Source: Hyphomonas sp. | Lineage (GTDB): Bacteria > Pseudomonadota > Alphaproteobacteria > Caulobacterales > Hyphomonadaceae | Assembly: GCF_013823385.1 (NCBI RefSeq) | Contig: NZ_PNMA01000018.1 | Location: 1 to 64,000 of the forward strand | DNA: 64,000 nucleotides | Direction: 5' to 3' | Part shown: piece after piece, positions 55,272 through 63,790 of the stretch | How positions within the stretch are numbered: position 1 is the first letter of the stretch | How the letters are laid out: the number at the start of each line of letters is the position of its first letter | Notes under the pieces: model-generated | The model's input: the letters and a program-made list of their open reading frames with translations, nothing else | Told to the model about the DNA's origin: nothing | Database searches by the model: none | Position numbers and translations under genes: made by a program

Positions 55272-57466
55272 GGACGTACTTCCCGTGTAACGGCGCGAAT
55301 GTGGCCCAGCGCTTGCGAAAGGCTTGAGCGGATGAGGTGGGCGATCTTTGCGCCCATATGTTCGGAATTGGCGCGGGCATCGCGGAACTGCTTCCAGTTC
55401 TCGCTGCGCGCGTACATCAGGGTGACCACCGCGGCCCATTGTTCCCGGGTCTCGATTATGAAGCTGAGGCCGAGTTTCTGACCCTCCGGCGCGTCAAACA
55501 CCGAAAGCACCTTGAGGGACAGCATGGACGCATTGCTGGCTCCCAGCTCGCGGGCATCGATGGTCAGTGTCTCACCTTCTGTAAACTGATGAGCCGATCC
55601 GGATGGAACCAGGCAGCCCATGCCCGTGATCGAGACGTCAGACATATGTGCCTGAATTTCCGCGTCTCCGTGCCCCAGCAGCACGGGCCGGCTGACTTCA
55701 AAACGCGGAAAGGCGCGTTGCTGTGACCGCTCATAGAGGACGCCTAGCGCGGATACGAGCAGGAGGAGATGAAACGTGTTCCAGAGCAGCAGCACCGTTA
55801 TGACACCGGCGCCAGCCGGATCGTTGAAGAGCCGCACCAGCCCCACCACCTGCCCCAGCCCGACCAGCGCAATAAGGACGTAGAACGGGCGCGCCAATGG
55901 AGAGATGAAATCCTCGCTGAGATTTTCCCCCTTTGGAGTCACCGCAAAGCTGGGCGCGCGCGGATTGCGCAAAACCTGAAGGATCGCGCCACTGCAATGG
56001 ATGGCCTGAACAACTTCATAGAGCTCTGACGCAAATGCCCAGCGCGTATGGCCATAAAGGATTGAAGACAGCATCAGCGCGCCCACAATGTGCGGAAGGC
56101 CGTACATCAGGAAGTCGCTGAGATCCCCGACATAGACGCGTATGCCGAGCAGGAGATACAGCAAAGGCGCCAGGATGAATGTCAGGCGCGCGAGCGGAAA
56201 GAACCAGTAGAAGCAGGAATTGAGATAGCCAATGCGCTGGGACAGGGAGAGCCCGCGCTTCAGCAGCGGGTTCTTCAGAATGAAGATCTGGATCATCCCC
56301 TGGGTCCAGCGCATTCGCTGCGTTATGAATCCGGAGAAGGTTTCCGGCGAAAGCCCCGCAACCATTGGCCGGTCAACATACACACTGCGATAACCGCGCG
56401 CGTGAAGCTCAAGCGCCGTTTCCGCATCCTCCGTGATCGTATCTCCCTGGAGCCCGCCGATTTCCATGATGTGCTCGCGCCGCAGCACGGCGGCCGACCC
56501 ACAGAAGAAGGAGGCATTCAGCCCATCCAGTCCGCGCTGGATGACCGAATAGAACATCTCGTTCTCACTCGGCATTTCGCGGAATGTGCCGAGGTTTCTC
56601 TCCAGAGGGTCGGGATTGAGAAAGAAGTGCGGCGTCTGGACCAGGAAGACTTTCGGATCATCGACAAAGTATCCCACTGTCCGCACAAGGATGTCGGCTG
56701 CCGGCACATGATCGGCATCGAGTATCAGAATGAGGTCACCGCTGGTCTCTTCAAGGGCCGCGTTTATGTTGCCTGCCTTGGCGTGCTCGTTCTTCTCGCG
56801 GGTAAGATAGTTCGCCCCAAGACGTTCACACATCGCCATCAGCCGCTCATGCCGCGCATGAGCCTCCGCTGCCTTGACGGGATCGGACTGTGTTCTCTTG
56901 GCGAGTGTACCCCCATCGTCCAGGAGGTAAACCTTCATACGGCCTGCCGGATAGCTGACATTCAGCGCCGCTGTGAGCGTTACCTCGAGCAATTCATCTG
57001 GCTCATTATAGCTCGGAACCAGAATATCGACGGTAGGCGACCGCTTTGCCGATACCGGTGCAGGCCGGGCGGCGCGCTTATAGACATCGACAGACAGGAA
57101 GGTGGAGAGCAGAAGCAGCACATAGCCATAACTCTCCGCTCCGAGCAGGAATATCCCCCCCAGAATCGAGAGGGCCGAGTCGGTTGGCATCGTCTCGGTT
57201 ACGCGCCAGATCATGTAGCGTGTGCTTGTGAAAATGATCAGCAGAGCCACGAAAACGCGGAAAGGCCCGCCTGTCGGGCGCAGCCACCCCATCAGGAAAT
57301 AGGTCGCAATCGTCGCCACACACAGCTGCACCTGAACCGCATCGGGAACAGGGGCAGCGGCGATGATCGCGATCAGCCCGAGCGCCAGCAAGCCGCTTAC
57401 GGTGCGCAAGGGCGCGAACCGGGAAGCCGGCAGGCCTGATGGCCGGGATGTCTCACCATGCGCCAT
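55268..57466 (-). CDS. bcsA: Cellulose synthase catalytic subunit BcsA
   Basis: UDP-glucose-dependent, c-di-GMP-activated processive glycosyltransferase (GT2). In the 732-residue chain: membrane helices before and after the GT domain, DDG at 183-185, DAD at 250-252, the base TED at 345-347, and QRMRW at 383-387. A C-terminal PilZ domain is marked by RSQQR (about 575) and DVSITGMG (about 605), the RxxxR and DxSxxG ligands of c-di-GMP. It heads the four-gene unit bcsA-bcsB-bcsC-PAS. Neither bcsZ nor bcsD/Q/N is in the operon. Confidence 0.96.
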   Translation of the reverse strand: MAHGETSRPSGLPASRFAPLRTVSGLLALGLIAIIAAAPVPDAVQVQLCVATIATYFLMGWLRPTGGPFRVFVALLIIFTSTRYMIWRVTETMPTDSALSILGGIFLLGAESYGYVLLLLSTFLSVDVYKRAARPAPVSAKRSPTVDILVPSYNEPDELLEVTLTAALNVSYPAGRMKVYLLDDGGTLAKRTQSDPVKAAEAHARHERLMAMCERLGANYLTREKNEHAKAGNINAALEETSGDLILILDADHVPAADILVRTVGYFVDDPKVFLVQTPHFFLNPDPLERNLGTFREMPSENEMFYSVIQRGLDGLNASFFCGSAAVLRREHIMEIGGLQGDTITEDAETALELHARGYRSVYVDRPMVAGLSPETFSGFITQRMRWTQGMIQIFILKNPLLKRGLSLSQRIGYLNSCFYWFFPLARLTFILAPLLYLLLGIRVYVGDLSDFLMYGLPHIVGALMLSSILYGHTRWAFASELYEVVQAIHCSGAILQVLRNPRAPSFAVTPKGENLSEDFISPLARPFYVLIALVGLGQVVGLVRLFNDPAGAGVITVLLLWNTFHLLLLVSALGVLYERSQQRAFPRFEVSRPVLLGHGDAEIQAHMSDVSITGMGCLVPSGSAHQFTEGETLTIDARELGASNASMLSLKVLSVFDAPEGQKLGLSFIIETREQWAAVVTLMYARSENWKQFRDARANSEHMGAKIAHLIRSSLSQALGHIRAVTREVRP

Positions 57467-57508
57467 TGCTGGGTCCGTCTGATATTCAAACCAGTTATCA
57501 GCCGGTAC

Positions 57509-57524
57509 ATTTCAAGCATGAAAT
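57509..57524. promoter_or_regulatory. Inverted repeat in the bcsA promoter region
   Basis: ATTTCA-AGCA-TGAAAT, 6-4-6, 43 bases upstream of the bcsA ATG in an AT-rich stretch. Possible regulator site. Confidence 0.3.
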
Positions 57525-57570
57525 TTCCGATAAATCAGAGACTTATTAATGTGCCAGTAGGTTAATTTTG

Positions 57571-57620
57571 AAGTGCATTTTGTATACGCGATCAAAACTC
57601 AGCCCATACAATCAGCACTT
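57571..57620. other. Symmetric hairpin between bcsA and the DUF1826 gene
   Basis: AAGTGC-att-TTGTAT-N20-ATACAA-tca-GCACTT: two 6-base helices separated by a 3x3 internal loop. It lies 65 bases past the DUF1826 stop; it could aid termination of that gene or mark a regulator site for bcsA. Confidence 0.35.
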
Positions 57621-57685
57621 TCCGGCACCCAAGGAAGCAATCCGGAATTATAATCCTTGTACAGATTTTTATCGCTATGCCCGGA

Positions 57686-58321
57686 TCAGCAATAGCCTGG
57701 TCGCTCAAAATCCAGCACCAAAACCAGACGCGCCTGCCCGCTACCTTCGATCGGCGGGGACCTGTGCAGAACGCAGTTCGCCAGGCTGCAGCGCTGTCCC
57801 AGAAGCATACCCACTTCATGGGGCTTCATTTCGCCGATATTACCGGGCTCCTCCCCCGCCCTCTCCACCCGCCATTCCGTGCCGGGCCCGAAATACGTCG
57901 TGATCAGACGAAAATCCGTATCGTCCTTGTGGAACTTCCGGCAGGCATCATCCGTCACATATTCAAGCCTGAAGGTGCAATCGGCATCGATGTCCCTGAC
58001 ACAGGCAAAGGCCGCCTTAACATCGCCGAGAATGGTTTGGCGAACCAATGCCGGCCAATGGGCTTGCGATAACCAGACCCAGGCGCGCTGAAACACGTCT
58101 CTGGGCGGGCCTGTAAACCGGATGTCCTCGAAGCTGGAACAGTCCAGCATCTCAAACGCCGCACCAATTTCAGGCGGTAGCTGCCGAGGCCAGATGGCGA
58201 GTTCGGCGCCATCCCCCAGACCAGCCTCCAGCAGGGCCTCAAGGCTGTGGCACAGGAGCACCGGCTCCGCAGCAGGCGCCTGTCTCCTTTTCTTTTCAAT
58301 GGGATCTTCCAGCAAACTCAC
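57686..58321 (-). CDS. DUF1826 family protein
   Basis: A 211-residue protein with the features of DUF1826, a family often found beside zinc-responsive CobW GTPases. A C-terminal block carries RKFHKDDTDFRLITTYFGPGTEW and VLHRSPPIEG, whose His/Asp spacing is reminiscent of a double-stranded beta-helix metal site. The GTG at 58321 with a GAGAGG ribosome site is chosen because the Zur-like box lies just upstream of it; longer frames run through that box. Likely a zinc-starvation gene; reaction unknown. Confidence 0.78.
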   Translation of the reverse strand: MSLLEDPIEKKRRQAPAAEPVLLCHSLEALLEAGLGDGAELAIWPRQLPPEIGAAFEMLDCSSFEDIRFTGPPRDVFQRAWVWLSQAHWPALVRQTILGDVKAAFACVRDIDADCTFRLEYVTDDACRKFHKDDTDFRLITTYFGPGTEWRVERAGEEPGNIGEMKPHEVGMLLGQRCSLANCVLHRSPPIEGSGQARLVLVLDFERPGYC

Positions 58322-58345
58322 CTTGCATCCTCTCGCGTTATAATT

Positions 58346-58362
58346 ATGTAATAACATTACAT
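58346..58362. promoter_or_regulatory. Zur-like box between the divergent DUF1826 and CobW genes
   Basis: ATGTAAT-AAC-ATTACAT, a perfect 7-3-7 inverted repeat in an AT-rich pocket 22 bases before the CobW ATG and 24 before the DUF1826 GTG. Placement and gene content suit zinc uptake regulator control; the match to a Zur consensus is by memory. Confidence 0.6.
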
Positions 58363-58384
58363 TTTCAAATCTGTCGAGACCGCC

Positions 58385-59593
58385 ATGACACAGCCCTCTA
58401 AACTTCCCGTCACCGTTCTTTCCGGCTTTCTGGGCGCGGGGAAGACCACCCTGCTCAATCACATTCTGAACAACCGGGAAGGCCGCCGTGTCGCGGTCAT
58501 CGTCAACGACATGAGCGAGGTGAATATTGATGCTGAACTCGTCCGTCAGAACGGCTCCGGTCTCTCCCGCACGGAAGAGGTGCTGGTGGAGATGTCCAAT
58601 GGCTGCATCTGCTGCACCCTGCGCGAAGATCTGCTGAAAGAGGTCGCCCGCCTGGCGGAGGAAGGGCGCTTTGATTACCTGCTGATCGAATCCACCGGCA
58701 TTTCAGAGCCCCTGCCCGTGGCCGCCACCTTCGATTTCCGGGATGAGGCGGGCTATTCGCTCGGAGACATTGCTCAAATCGATACGATGGTCACCGTGGT
58801 CGATGCCGCCAACATCCTCAGTGATTATTCGAGCACGGATTTTCTGGCAGACCGCGGCGAAAGCCTCGGAGAAGACGACGAGCGCCCCTTGGTCCAGCTT
58901 CTGGTGGATCAGATAGAGTTTGCCGACGTCATCATCATGAACAAGGTCAGCCTGGTTTCGCCCGGTGACCGCGAGATAATCCACCAGGTGATCCGTTCCC
59001 TGAATACAAATGCCAGGATCATCGAAACGGATTTCTCGGATGTGGAGCTGGGCGAGGTGCTTGGCACGGGCCGCTTTGATTTTGAAAAGGCACACCAGCA
59101 GCCGCATTGGGCCAAGGAACTCTACGGCTTTGCAGATCATGTGCCCGAGAGTGAAGAATACGGCATCGAAAGCTTCGTCTATCGCGCGCGCCGCCCGTTT
59201 GACCCGGCAAAATTTCATGCCTTCGTGAATTCTCCCTGGCCGAACGTGGTTCGCGCAAAAGGTTTCTTCTGGCTCGCGACACGGCCTGACTGGATGGCGG
59301 AAATTAGCCAGGCGGGCGCGCTGGTGCGGCATGAGCGGATGGGACGTTGGTGGGCAGCCGTGCCCGAAGATCAACGCCCGGATAGTCCGGAAGTCCTGCG
59401 TTATCTTGAAAGCGTCTGGGACGCCCGCTTCGGAGATCGGCGCCAGGAAATTGTCCTGATCGGCATCGGAATGGACCAGGCCGCCCTCACCGCCAGGCTC
59501 GACGCCTGCCTCACAGATCCCGGCGCAATCTCAAAGGCCGGCAGCCTGCAGCCCCGAACCGACCTGCAAGACCCCTTCCCGCCCTGGGGCTGA
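58385..59593 (+). CDS. CobW-family zinc chaperone GTPase (ZigA/YciC-like)
   Basis: A 402-residue G3E P-loop GTPase: Walker [10 protein letters not shown] (14-22), the zinc-binding GCICC (Cys 74, 76, 77), [15 protein letters not shown], and a guanine-specificity NK (MNKVSL). The C-terminal CobW_C domain ([19 protein letters not shown]) is present. Zinc-induced members insert scarce zinc into client enzymes. It is divergent from the DUF1826 gene over a Zur-like box, the usual zinc-homeostasis arrangement. Confidence 0.92.
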   Translation: MTQPSKLPVTVLSGFLGAGKTTLLNHILNNREGRRVAVIVNDMSEVNIDAELVRQNGSGLSRTEEVLVEMSNGCICCTLREDLLKEVARLAEEGRFDYLLIESTGISEPLPVAATFDFRDEAGYSLGDIAQIDTMVTVVDAANILSDYSSTDFLADRGESLGEDDERPLVQLLVDQIEFADVIIMNKVSLVSPGDREIIHQVIRSLNTNARIIETDFSDVELGEVLGTGRFDFEKAHQQPHWAKELYGFADHVPESEEYGIESFVYRARRPFDPAKFHAFVNSPWPNVVRAKGFFWLATRPDWMAEISQAGALVRHERMGRWWAAVPEDQRPDSPEVLRYLESVWDARFGDRRQEIVLIGIGMDQAALTARLDACLTDPGAISKAGSLQPRTDLQDPFPPWG

Positions 59594-59678
59594 CCGCGAG
59601 CGCCAGCGCACCCGCGAGCTGCCGCAACATCACTGGAATTTTCCGGAAAATGATCGCCAATCAAGGCGTTCAACAAAA

Positions 59679-59755
59679 TGGCGCACCCGAAGAGATTCGA
59701 ACTCCTGACCCCCAGATTCGTAGTCTGGTGCTCTATCCAGCTGAGCTACGGGTGC
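59679..59755 (-). tRNA. tRNA-Arg (anticodon ACG)
   Basis: A complete cloverleaf: acceptor GCACCCG/CGGGTGC, D-arm GCTCAGCTGGATAGAGC, anticodon stem CCAGA/TCTGG with loop CTACGAA (anticodon ACG), extra arm, and T-loop GTTCGAATC. A discriminator G and an encoded CCA end the gene. A34 is expected to be read as inosine, decoding CGN Arg codons. Confidence 0.97.
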
Positions 59756-59809
59756 TTGGCCACTTGAAGAAGCGGGACACATACAGGCGGGTTTGCGACC
59801 TTGCAAGCC

Positions 59810-60913
59810 TCAATTGCCGGTATCTTGTGCAGTCTCTTCAGGGGGTGTTTCTTCGGCCGGTCCGGTGGGGGCGTCTGCCTCGCTTTCCGCCGCGGTCTCT
59901 GCAGGCACCTCCGGCGCCTCCTCTGGCGCGTCCTCACTCAGAACCGGGGCGGCGGCGTCGGAAACTCCTTCCGATACAGAGGGTTGCTCCGGCAAGGGAA
60001 CGCCGGTGACGGCGCTGACCCATGGCGCGAAAGCCGCGACCCGCATGTAAACACCTGGGCTTTCGGCCCGGGCGCAGCCCATGCCCCAGCTGACAATCCC
60101 CGCCTGAACCGGCTCTCCTGACGGGCCGCGCAGCACCAGCGGGCCACCGCTATCGCCCTGGCAGGCGTCGGAGCCACCAATCCCGGCGCAGAGCTGGGTC
60201 GCCGGATCAATCGAGACATCCGGATAGACGGCCGCCAGCCCTGCCTCATTGATGCGCGCCCGGATCTGGCGGTTGCAGACCCCTGTGTCGACCGCCGGAA
60301 CATTGCCTTCCTGCAGGATCAGGGACGGGGCGCGGACATGCCGCCCTCCCCGGGCAACGCCCTCCTGCCCCTGGGCGGTCTCGCCGACCTTGCCATAGCC
60401 GGCGGCGAGAATGTTGGCGTAGGGCTGCATCAGGTCTCCGGCAGAGCCTGTCAGCCCGTCGAGCGCCATGGTCGGGCCGTTCCAGCGCCTGGCGATCCGC
60501 AGCAATGCCAGGTCATACCCCTTCTCGGGCGCGCCGGGCCTGTATTCCGGATGGATCTGCACTTCGCGGACAGCAAAGACCGAATCCTTCGGCACAACCG
60601 TCAGATCGCCGAGCCCCACAGCGACGGCCAGCGTGCCGAAGCGGCTCATCTGGCCATTCTCCTCCTCCAGATACTGGGCGGCGCGGCCATTGGTTTCGAT
60701 GCGGACATTCTCGACACAGTGGGCCGCGGTCAGCGCCCATTCCGGCGCGATCATGGTTGCGCCGCACTCATGATAGATCGTGCTGCCCGATACGGTCTGC
60801 ACCGAGGCCATCCCCGGCCAGTCGGCGATGTCTGCGTCGCGCCCGGCGACCATGCAGCCCGCCAGGGTGGTGAGCAAGGCGGTCCCCACCGCCAGTTTGA
60901 GATATCTGTTCAT
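59810..60913 (-). CDS. Trypsin-like serine protease lipoprotein
   Basis: A 367-residue S1 protease: lipobox LAGC near residue 20, catalytic His in TAAHC (His 65), Asp in GYDLALL, Ser in the CQGDSGGP block, preceded by SDA, the S1-pocket Asp expected for cleavage after Arg/Lys. After the domain comes a 60-residue acidic Pro/Glu/Ala tail (about 307-367). Lipid-anchored in the envelope. Its ATG overlaps the stop of the P1-peptidase gene by four bases, so the two are co-expressed. Confidence 0.88.
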   Translation of the reverse strand: MNRYLKLAVGTALLTTLAGCMVAGRDADIADWPGMASVQTVSGSTIYHECGATMIAPEWALTAAHCVENVRIETNGRAAQYLEEENGQMSRFGTLAVAVGLGDLTVVPKDSVFAVREVQIHPEYRPGAPEKGYDLALLRIARRWNGPTMALDGLTGSAGDLMQPYANILAAGYGKVGETAQGQEGVARGGRHVRAPSLILQEGNVPAVDTGVCNRQIRARINEAGLAAVYPDVSIDPATQLCAGIGGSDACQGDSGGPLVLRGPSGEPVQAGIVSWGMGCARAESPGVYMRVAAFAPWVSAVTGVPLPEQPSVSEGVSDAAAPVLSEDAPEEAPEVPAETAAESEADAPTGPAEETPPEETAQDTGN

Positions 60914-61908
60914 GGCCGTCCCTCCTGCCGTTCAGCCTCATATACACCACGAGCGATGCTGCGGGCGAGCGTGCTGGCGGCAAGTTCTCCCAGCCGGGCA
61001 ATGGTGAGCGGGCGGCTGCCTTCGGCTTCCTTCTTTTGGGTAGAAATCACGAAGAGGACGTCGCCATCTGTGGGGGCAAAGACCGGCCGGATGGCGCGGG
61101 CCATGCCGGCAAGAGCCATCTGGGCGATGCGCTGGAGTTCGTCATGGGTGACGATCGCGTCGATCGCGATACAGGCCAGGGTGGTATTCTCGCGGGGGCT
61201 GGGATTGGCCTTGGCGGCGCCCCAGTCTTCAGGGTCGAAGGCGAGGCCGGGATCAGGGCGCACGCCGCCGAATTCTCCAGCGATTTCAAAAGGCCAGGCC
61301 CAGAATGCGTCCGAGCCCGGCATCCGCACAGAGCCGAAACTGTTGACCGCCGCGAGCGCGCCCAGGGTCAGACCGTCATTCGTGACGAGGCTGGCTGATC
61401 CGGTGCCGCCGGGGGCGAGTCCGGCGCGGGCGCCATAGCCCGCACCTGCCCGGCCGAGAGCGAAAATTTCCCCTGCTGCATCAAATGCTTGCCGGCCGAG
61501 GCGGGCGTAGGGGGATGTGTCACCCCACTCCTTGTTGCCGCCATTGGCGAGGTCGTAGAGGATGGCGGCAGGCACGATGGGGGTAGCGGGCACGCCGGGC
61601 CTTGGCACCAGCGCAAAGCCCCTGCCCTGCGCCTTCAGGCCCGCCATGACGCCGTCAGCTGCCGCCAGCCCGAAGGCGGAACCGCCCGAGAGGCAGATGG
61701 CGTCGACACTGTCAAAGACCAGCCGGCCTGCGGCCAATACGTCACTTTCGCGTGTACCCGGCCCGCCACCGGCGACACAGACCGCGCCAAGAACCGGACA
61801 ATTCGGGACAATTACGGACACTCCGGTGACAATCCCGGCATCTTCGGCCTGGCCGACAGATATGCCGTCAACATCGGTTATGAGGTTGCGCAAACCCGGT
61901 CTTGCCAT
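60910..61908 (-). CDS. P1 family peptidase (DmpA-like aminopeptidase)
   Basis: A 332-residue Ntn-hydrolase-like self-cleaving aminopeptidase. The nucleophile Ser is in the GTGSASLVTNDG block (about residue 170), where cleavage would yield alpha and beta chains; GGGPGTRESDVL and AICLSGGSAFGLAAADGVM are family markers. It releases N-terminal L-, D- or beta-amino acids depending on the member. It overlaps the trypsin-like gene and is divergent from ggt across 79 bases. A phased GGACA repeat lies within its coding region. Confidence 0.9.
   Translation of the reverse strand: MARPGLRNLITDVDGISVGQAEDAGIVTGVSVIVPNCPVLGAVCVAGGGPGTRESDVLAAGRLVFDSVDAICLSGGSAFGLAAADGVMAGLKAQGRGFALVPRPGVPATPIVPAAILYDLANGGNKEWGDTSPYARLGRQAFDAAGEIFALGRAGAGYGARAGLAPGGTGSASLVTNDGLTLGALAAVNSFGSVRMPGSDAFWAWPFEIAGEFGGVRPDPGLAFDPEDWGAAKANPSPRENTTLACIAIDAIVTHDELQRIAQMALAGMARAIRPVFAPTDGDVLFVISTQKKEAEGSRPLTIARLGELAASTLARSIARGVYEAERQEGRP
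61796..61820 (+). repeat. Phased GGACA repeat inside the P1-peptidase gene
   Basis: GGACA at 61796, 61806 and 61816, exactly 10 apart, with ATT spacers; a TGACA follows at 61827. It runs antisense to the gene and forces less usual codons such as GTA, ATT and AAT there. Confidence 0.5.
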
Positions 61909-61987
61909 GCTATGTGCCCTGCTACGTTTCTGCTTCGCCCTCAGTCCTTAGAGGGAGTGGAGCCCCGCGCCAAGAAAGGGACGATCT

Positions 61988-63769
61988 ATGCGCCATCTCA
62001 CCGCCCTCACCGCTGTCCTGTTGCTGGCCGCCTGCGCGCCGGCGGCGAAGGCGCCACCTGCGGCGAGCATCGCCCCTGTTTCCGGCAGCGACGCCGGAGC
62101 CCTGGGCGATGTGTCCTGGACCAAGGGCGCGATGGTGGCCGCGGCGGACCCGCGCGCGGTCGAAGCGGGAATCCGGGTTCTGAGCGAGGGCGGCAATGCT
62201 GTGGACGCAGCCATCGCGGTCCACGCCGTTCTGGGCCTTGTCGAGCCGCAAAGCTCCGGCATCGGCGGGGGCGCTTTCATGGTCTATTACGACCGCGCCC
62301 GCGACGAGATCACCGTGTTTGATGGCCGCGAGACGGCGCCGGCTGCAGCGGGCCCGGACTGGTTCGTCAAGGATGGCAAGCCGATGGACTTCCTCACCGC
62401 CTGGCAGTCTGGCCGGTCGGTCGGCGTGCCTGGCCAGATCGCGCTCTACAAGACGGCGCATGACGCGGCCGGCCGTGCCAGCTGGGCGAGCGTGTTCCAA
62501 CCGGCCATCGAACTTGCCGAGGAAGGCTTCGAGGTTTCCCCTCGCCTGGCCGAAGTGATCGCGTCCGAGCGCCTGCGCGCGGTGATCCGCCTGGACGACA
62601 ATCCGGTGACGGCGGCCTATTTCTATCCCGATGGCAAGCCGCTGCCGGCCGGCTTCCGCCGAACCAACCCGGCCTATGCGGCAACCCTGGCGGCTGTGGC
62701 GAATGAAGGCCCTGACGCGTTCTATCGCGGCGCGCTCGCCTCGGAGATCGTCAGCGCGGTGAATGAAGGCCCCGATGGCGGCGACATGACGCTGGAAGAC
62801 CTTGCCAATTACGAAGTGAAGGTGCGCTCGGCCGTCTGCGGCACGCTGCAATCGGGGTACAAGATCTGCTCTGCGCCGCCCCCAAGCTCTGGCGGCGTGG
62901 CCCAGAACCTGATCATGGGCCTCTACGAATATCTCAAGCCCGCCGCGACGGTGAATGCCGATGAAAGCCTGTTGCTCAAAGCCTTCGTCGATGCCCAGCG
63001 CCTCGGCTATGCCGACCGGGATCATTATGTGGCCGATGCCGACCATGTGCCGGTGCCGACCGAAGACCTGATCAATCCGGACTATATCAAGGCGCGCGCC
63101 AAGGAAGCCTTTGCGCCCGACGCCAAATCCTTCCCCGGCGATCCCGGCGTGGTGCTGGGCGGAGACCCTCTGCGCCCGATGTGGGGGGAAGACCCCACCA
63201 CCCCCGGCGCAGGCACCACCCATATCTCGATCATCGACCTTGAAGGCAACGCCGTCTCGATGACCGCGACTGTGGAAGCCGCATTCGGCTCATCGCGCAT
63301 GGCCGGGGGATTCCTGCTGAATAACGAGCTGACCGATTTCTCGCTGATCCCGGAAAAAGGCGGCAAGCCTGTCGCCAATGCGGTCGCTGCCGGAAAACGT
63401 CCGCGGTCTTCCATGTCCCCTACCCTCGTCTTCGATCAGGGCGGCGACCTCTTCATGGTGACCGGCTCGCCAGGCGGCAATTCGATCATCGCCTATGTGG
63501 CCAAAACGCTGGTCGGCGTTCTGGAATGGGGTAAGACCGCCCAGGAAGCGGCTGCCCTTCCCAATATCATCGCGCGGGGCGACACGGTTGCCGTGGAAGT
63601 CGATATAGAGGGTGGCCCGCAAGCGGCTGAAGCGCTGCGCACTATGGGGTATACGGTCGAAGAGCGCACCGGCGAAAACTCCGGACTTCACGTGATCGTC
63701 GTGCGCGACAAGGGTCTTGAGGGCGGGGCAGACCCGCGCCGCGAAGGCGTCGCCCTCTCCCTGCGCTGA
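61988..63769 (+). CDS. ggt: Gamma-glutamyltransferase lipoprotein
   Basis: Hydrolyses or transfers the gamma-glutamyl group of glutathione and related peptides. The 593-residue proenzyme has a lipobox (LLLAAC), the alpha-chain segment GGNAVDAAIA with QSSGIGGGAFMVYY, and self-cleavage at the Thr of GTTHISIIDLEGNAVSMT, the nucleophile of the small chain. The C-terminal GSPGGNSIIAYV segment carries the oxyanion region. Anchoring by lipid differs from the usual soluble periplasmic form. Confidence 0.94.
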   Translation: MRHLTALTAVLLLAACAPAAKAPPAASIAPVSGSDAGALGDVSWTKGAMVAAADPRAVEAGIRVLSEGGNAVDAAIAVHAVLGLVEPQSSGIGGGAFMVYYDRARDEITVFDGRETAPAAAGPDWFVKDGKPMDFLTAWQSGRSVGVPGQIALYKTAHDAAGRASWASVFQPAIELAEEGFEVSPRLAEVIASERLRAVIRLDDNPVTAAYFYPDGKPLPAGFRRTNPAYAATLAAVANEGPDAFYRGALASEIVSAVNEGPDGGDMTLEDLANYEVKVRSAVCGTLQSGYKICSAPPPSSGGVAQNLIMGLYEYLKPAATVNADESLLLKAFVDAQRLGYADRDHYVADADHVPVPTEDLINPDYIKARAKEAFAPDAKSFPGDPGVVLGGDPLRPMWGEDPTTPGAGTTHISIIDLEGNAVSMTATVEAAFGSSRMAGGFLLNNELTDFSLIPEKGGKPVANAVAAGKRPRSSMSPTLVFDQGGDLFMVTGSPGGNSIIAYVAKTLVGVLEWGKTAQEAAALPNIIARGDTVAVEVDIEGGPQAAEALRTMGYTVEERTGENSGLHVIVVRDKGLEGGADPRREGVALSLR

Positions 63770-63790
63770 TCAAGGCCATCCCTTCCCGCC

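Noticed and set aside
57540-57556. TGGCAC upstream of bcsA suggesting a sigma-54 promoter
   Set aside because: The -12 element (TTGC at the right spacing) is absent.
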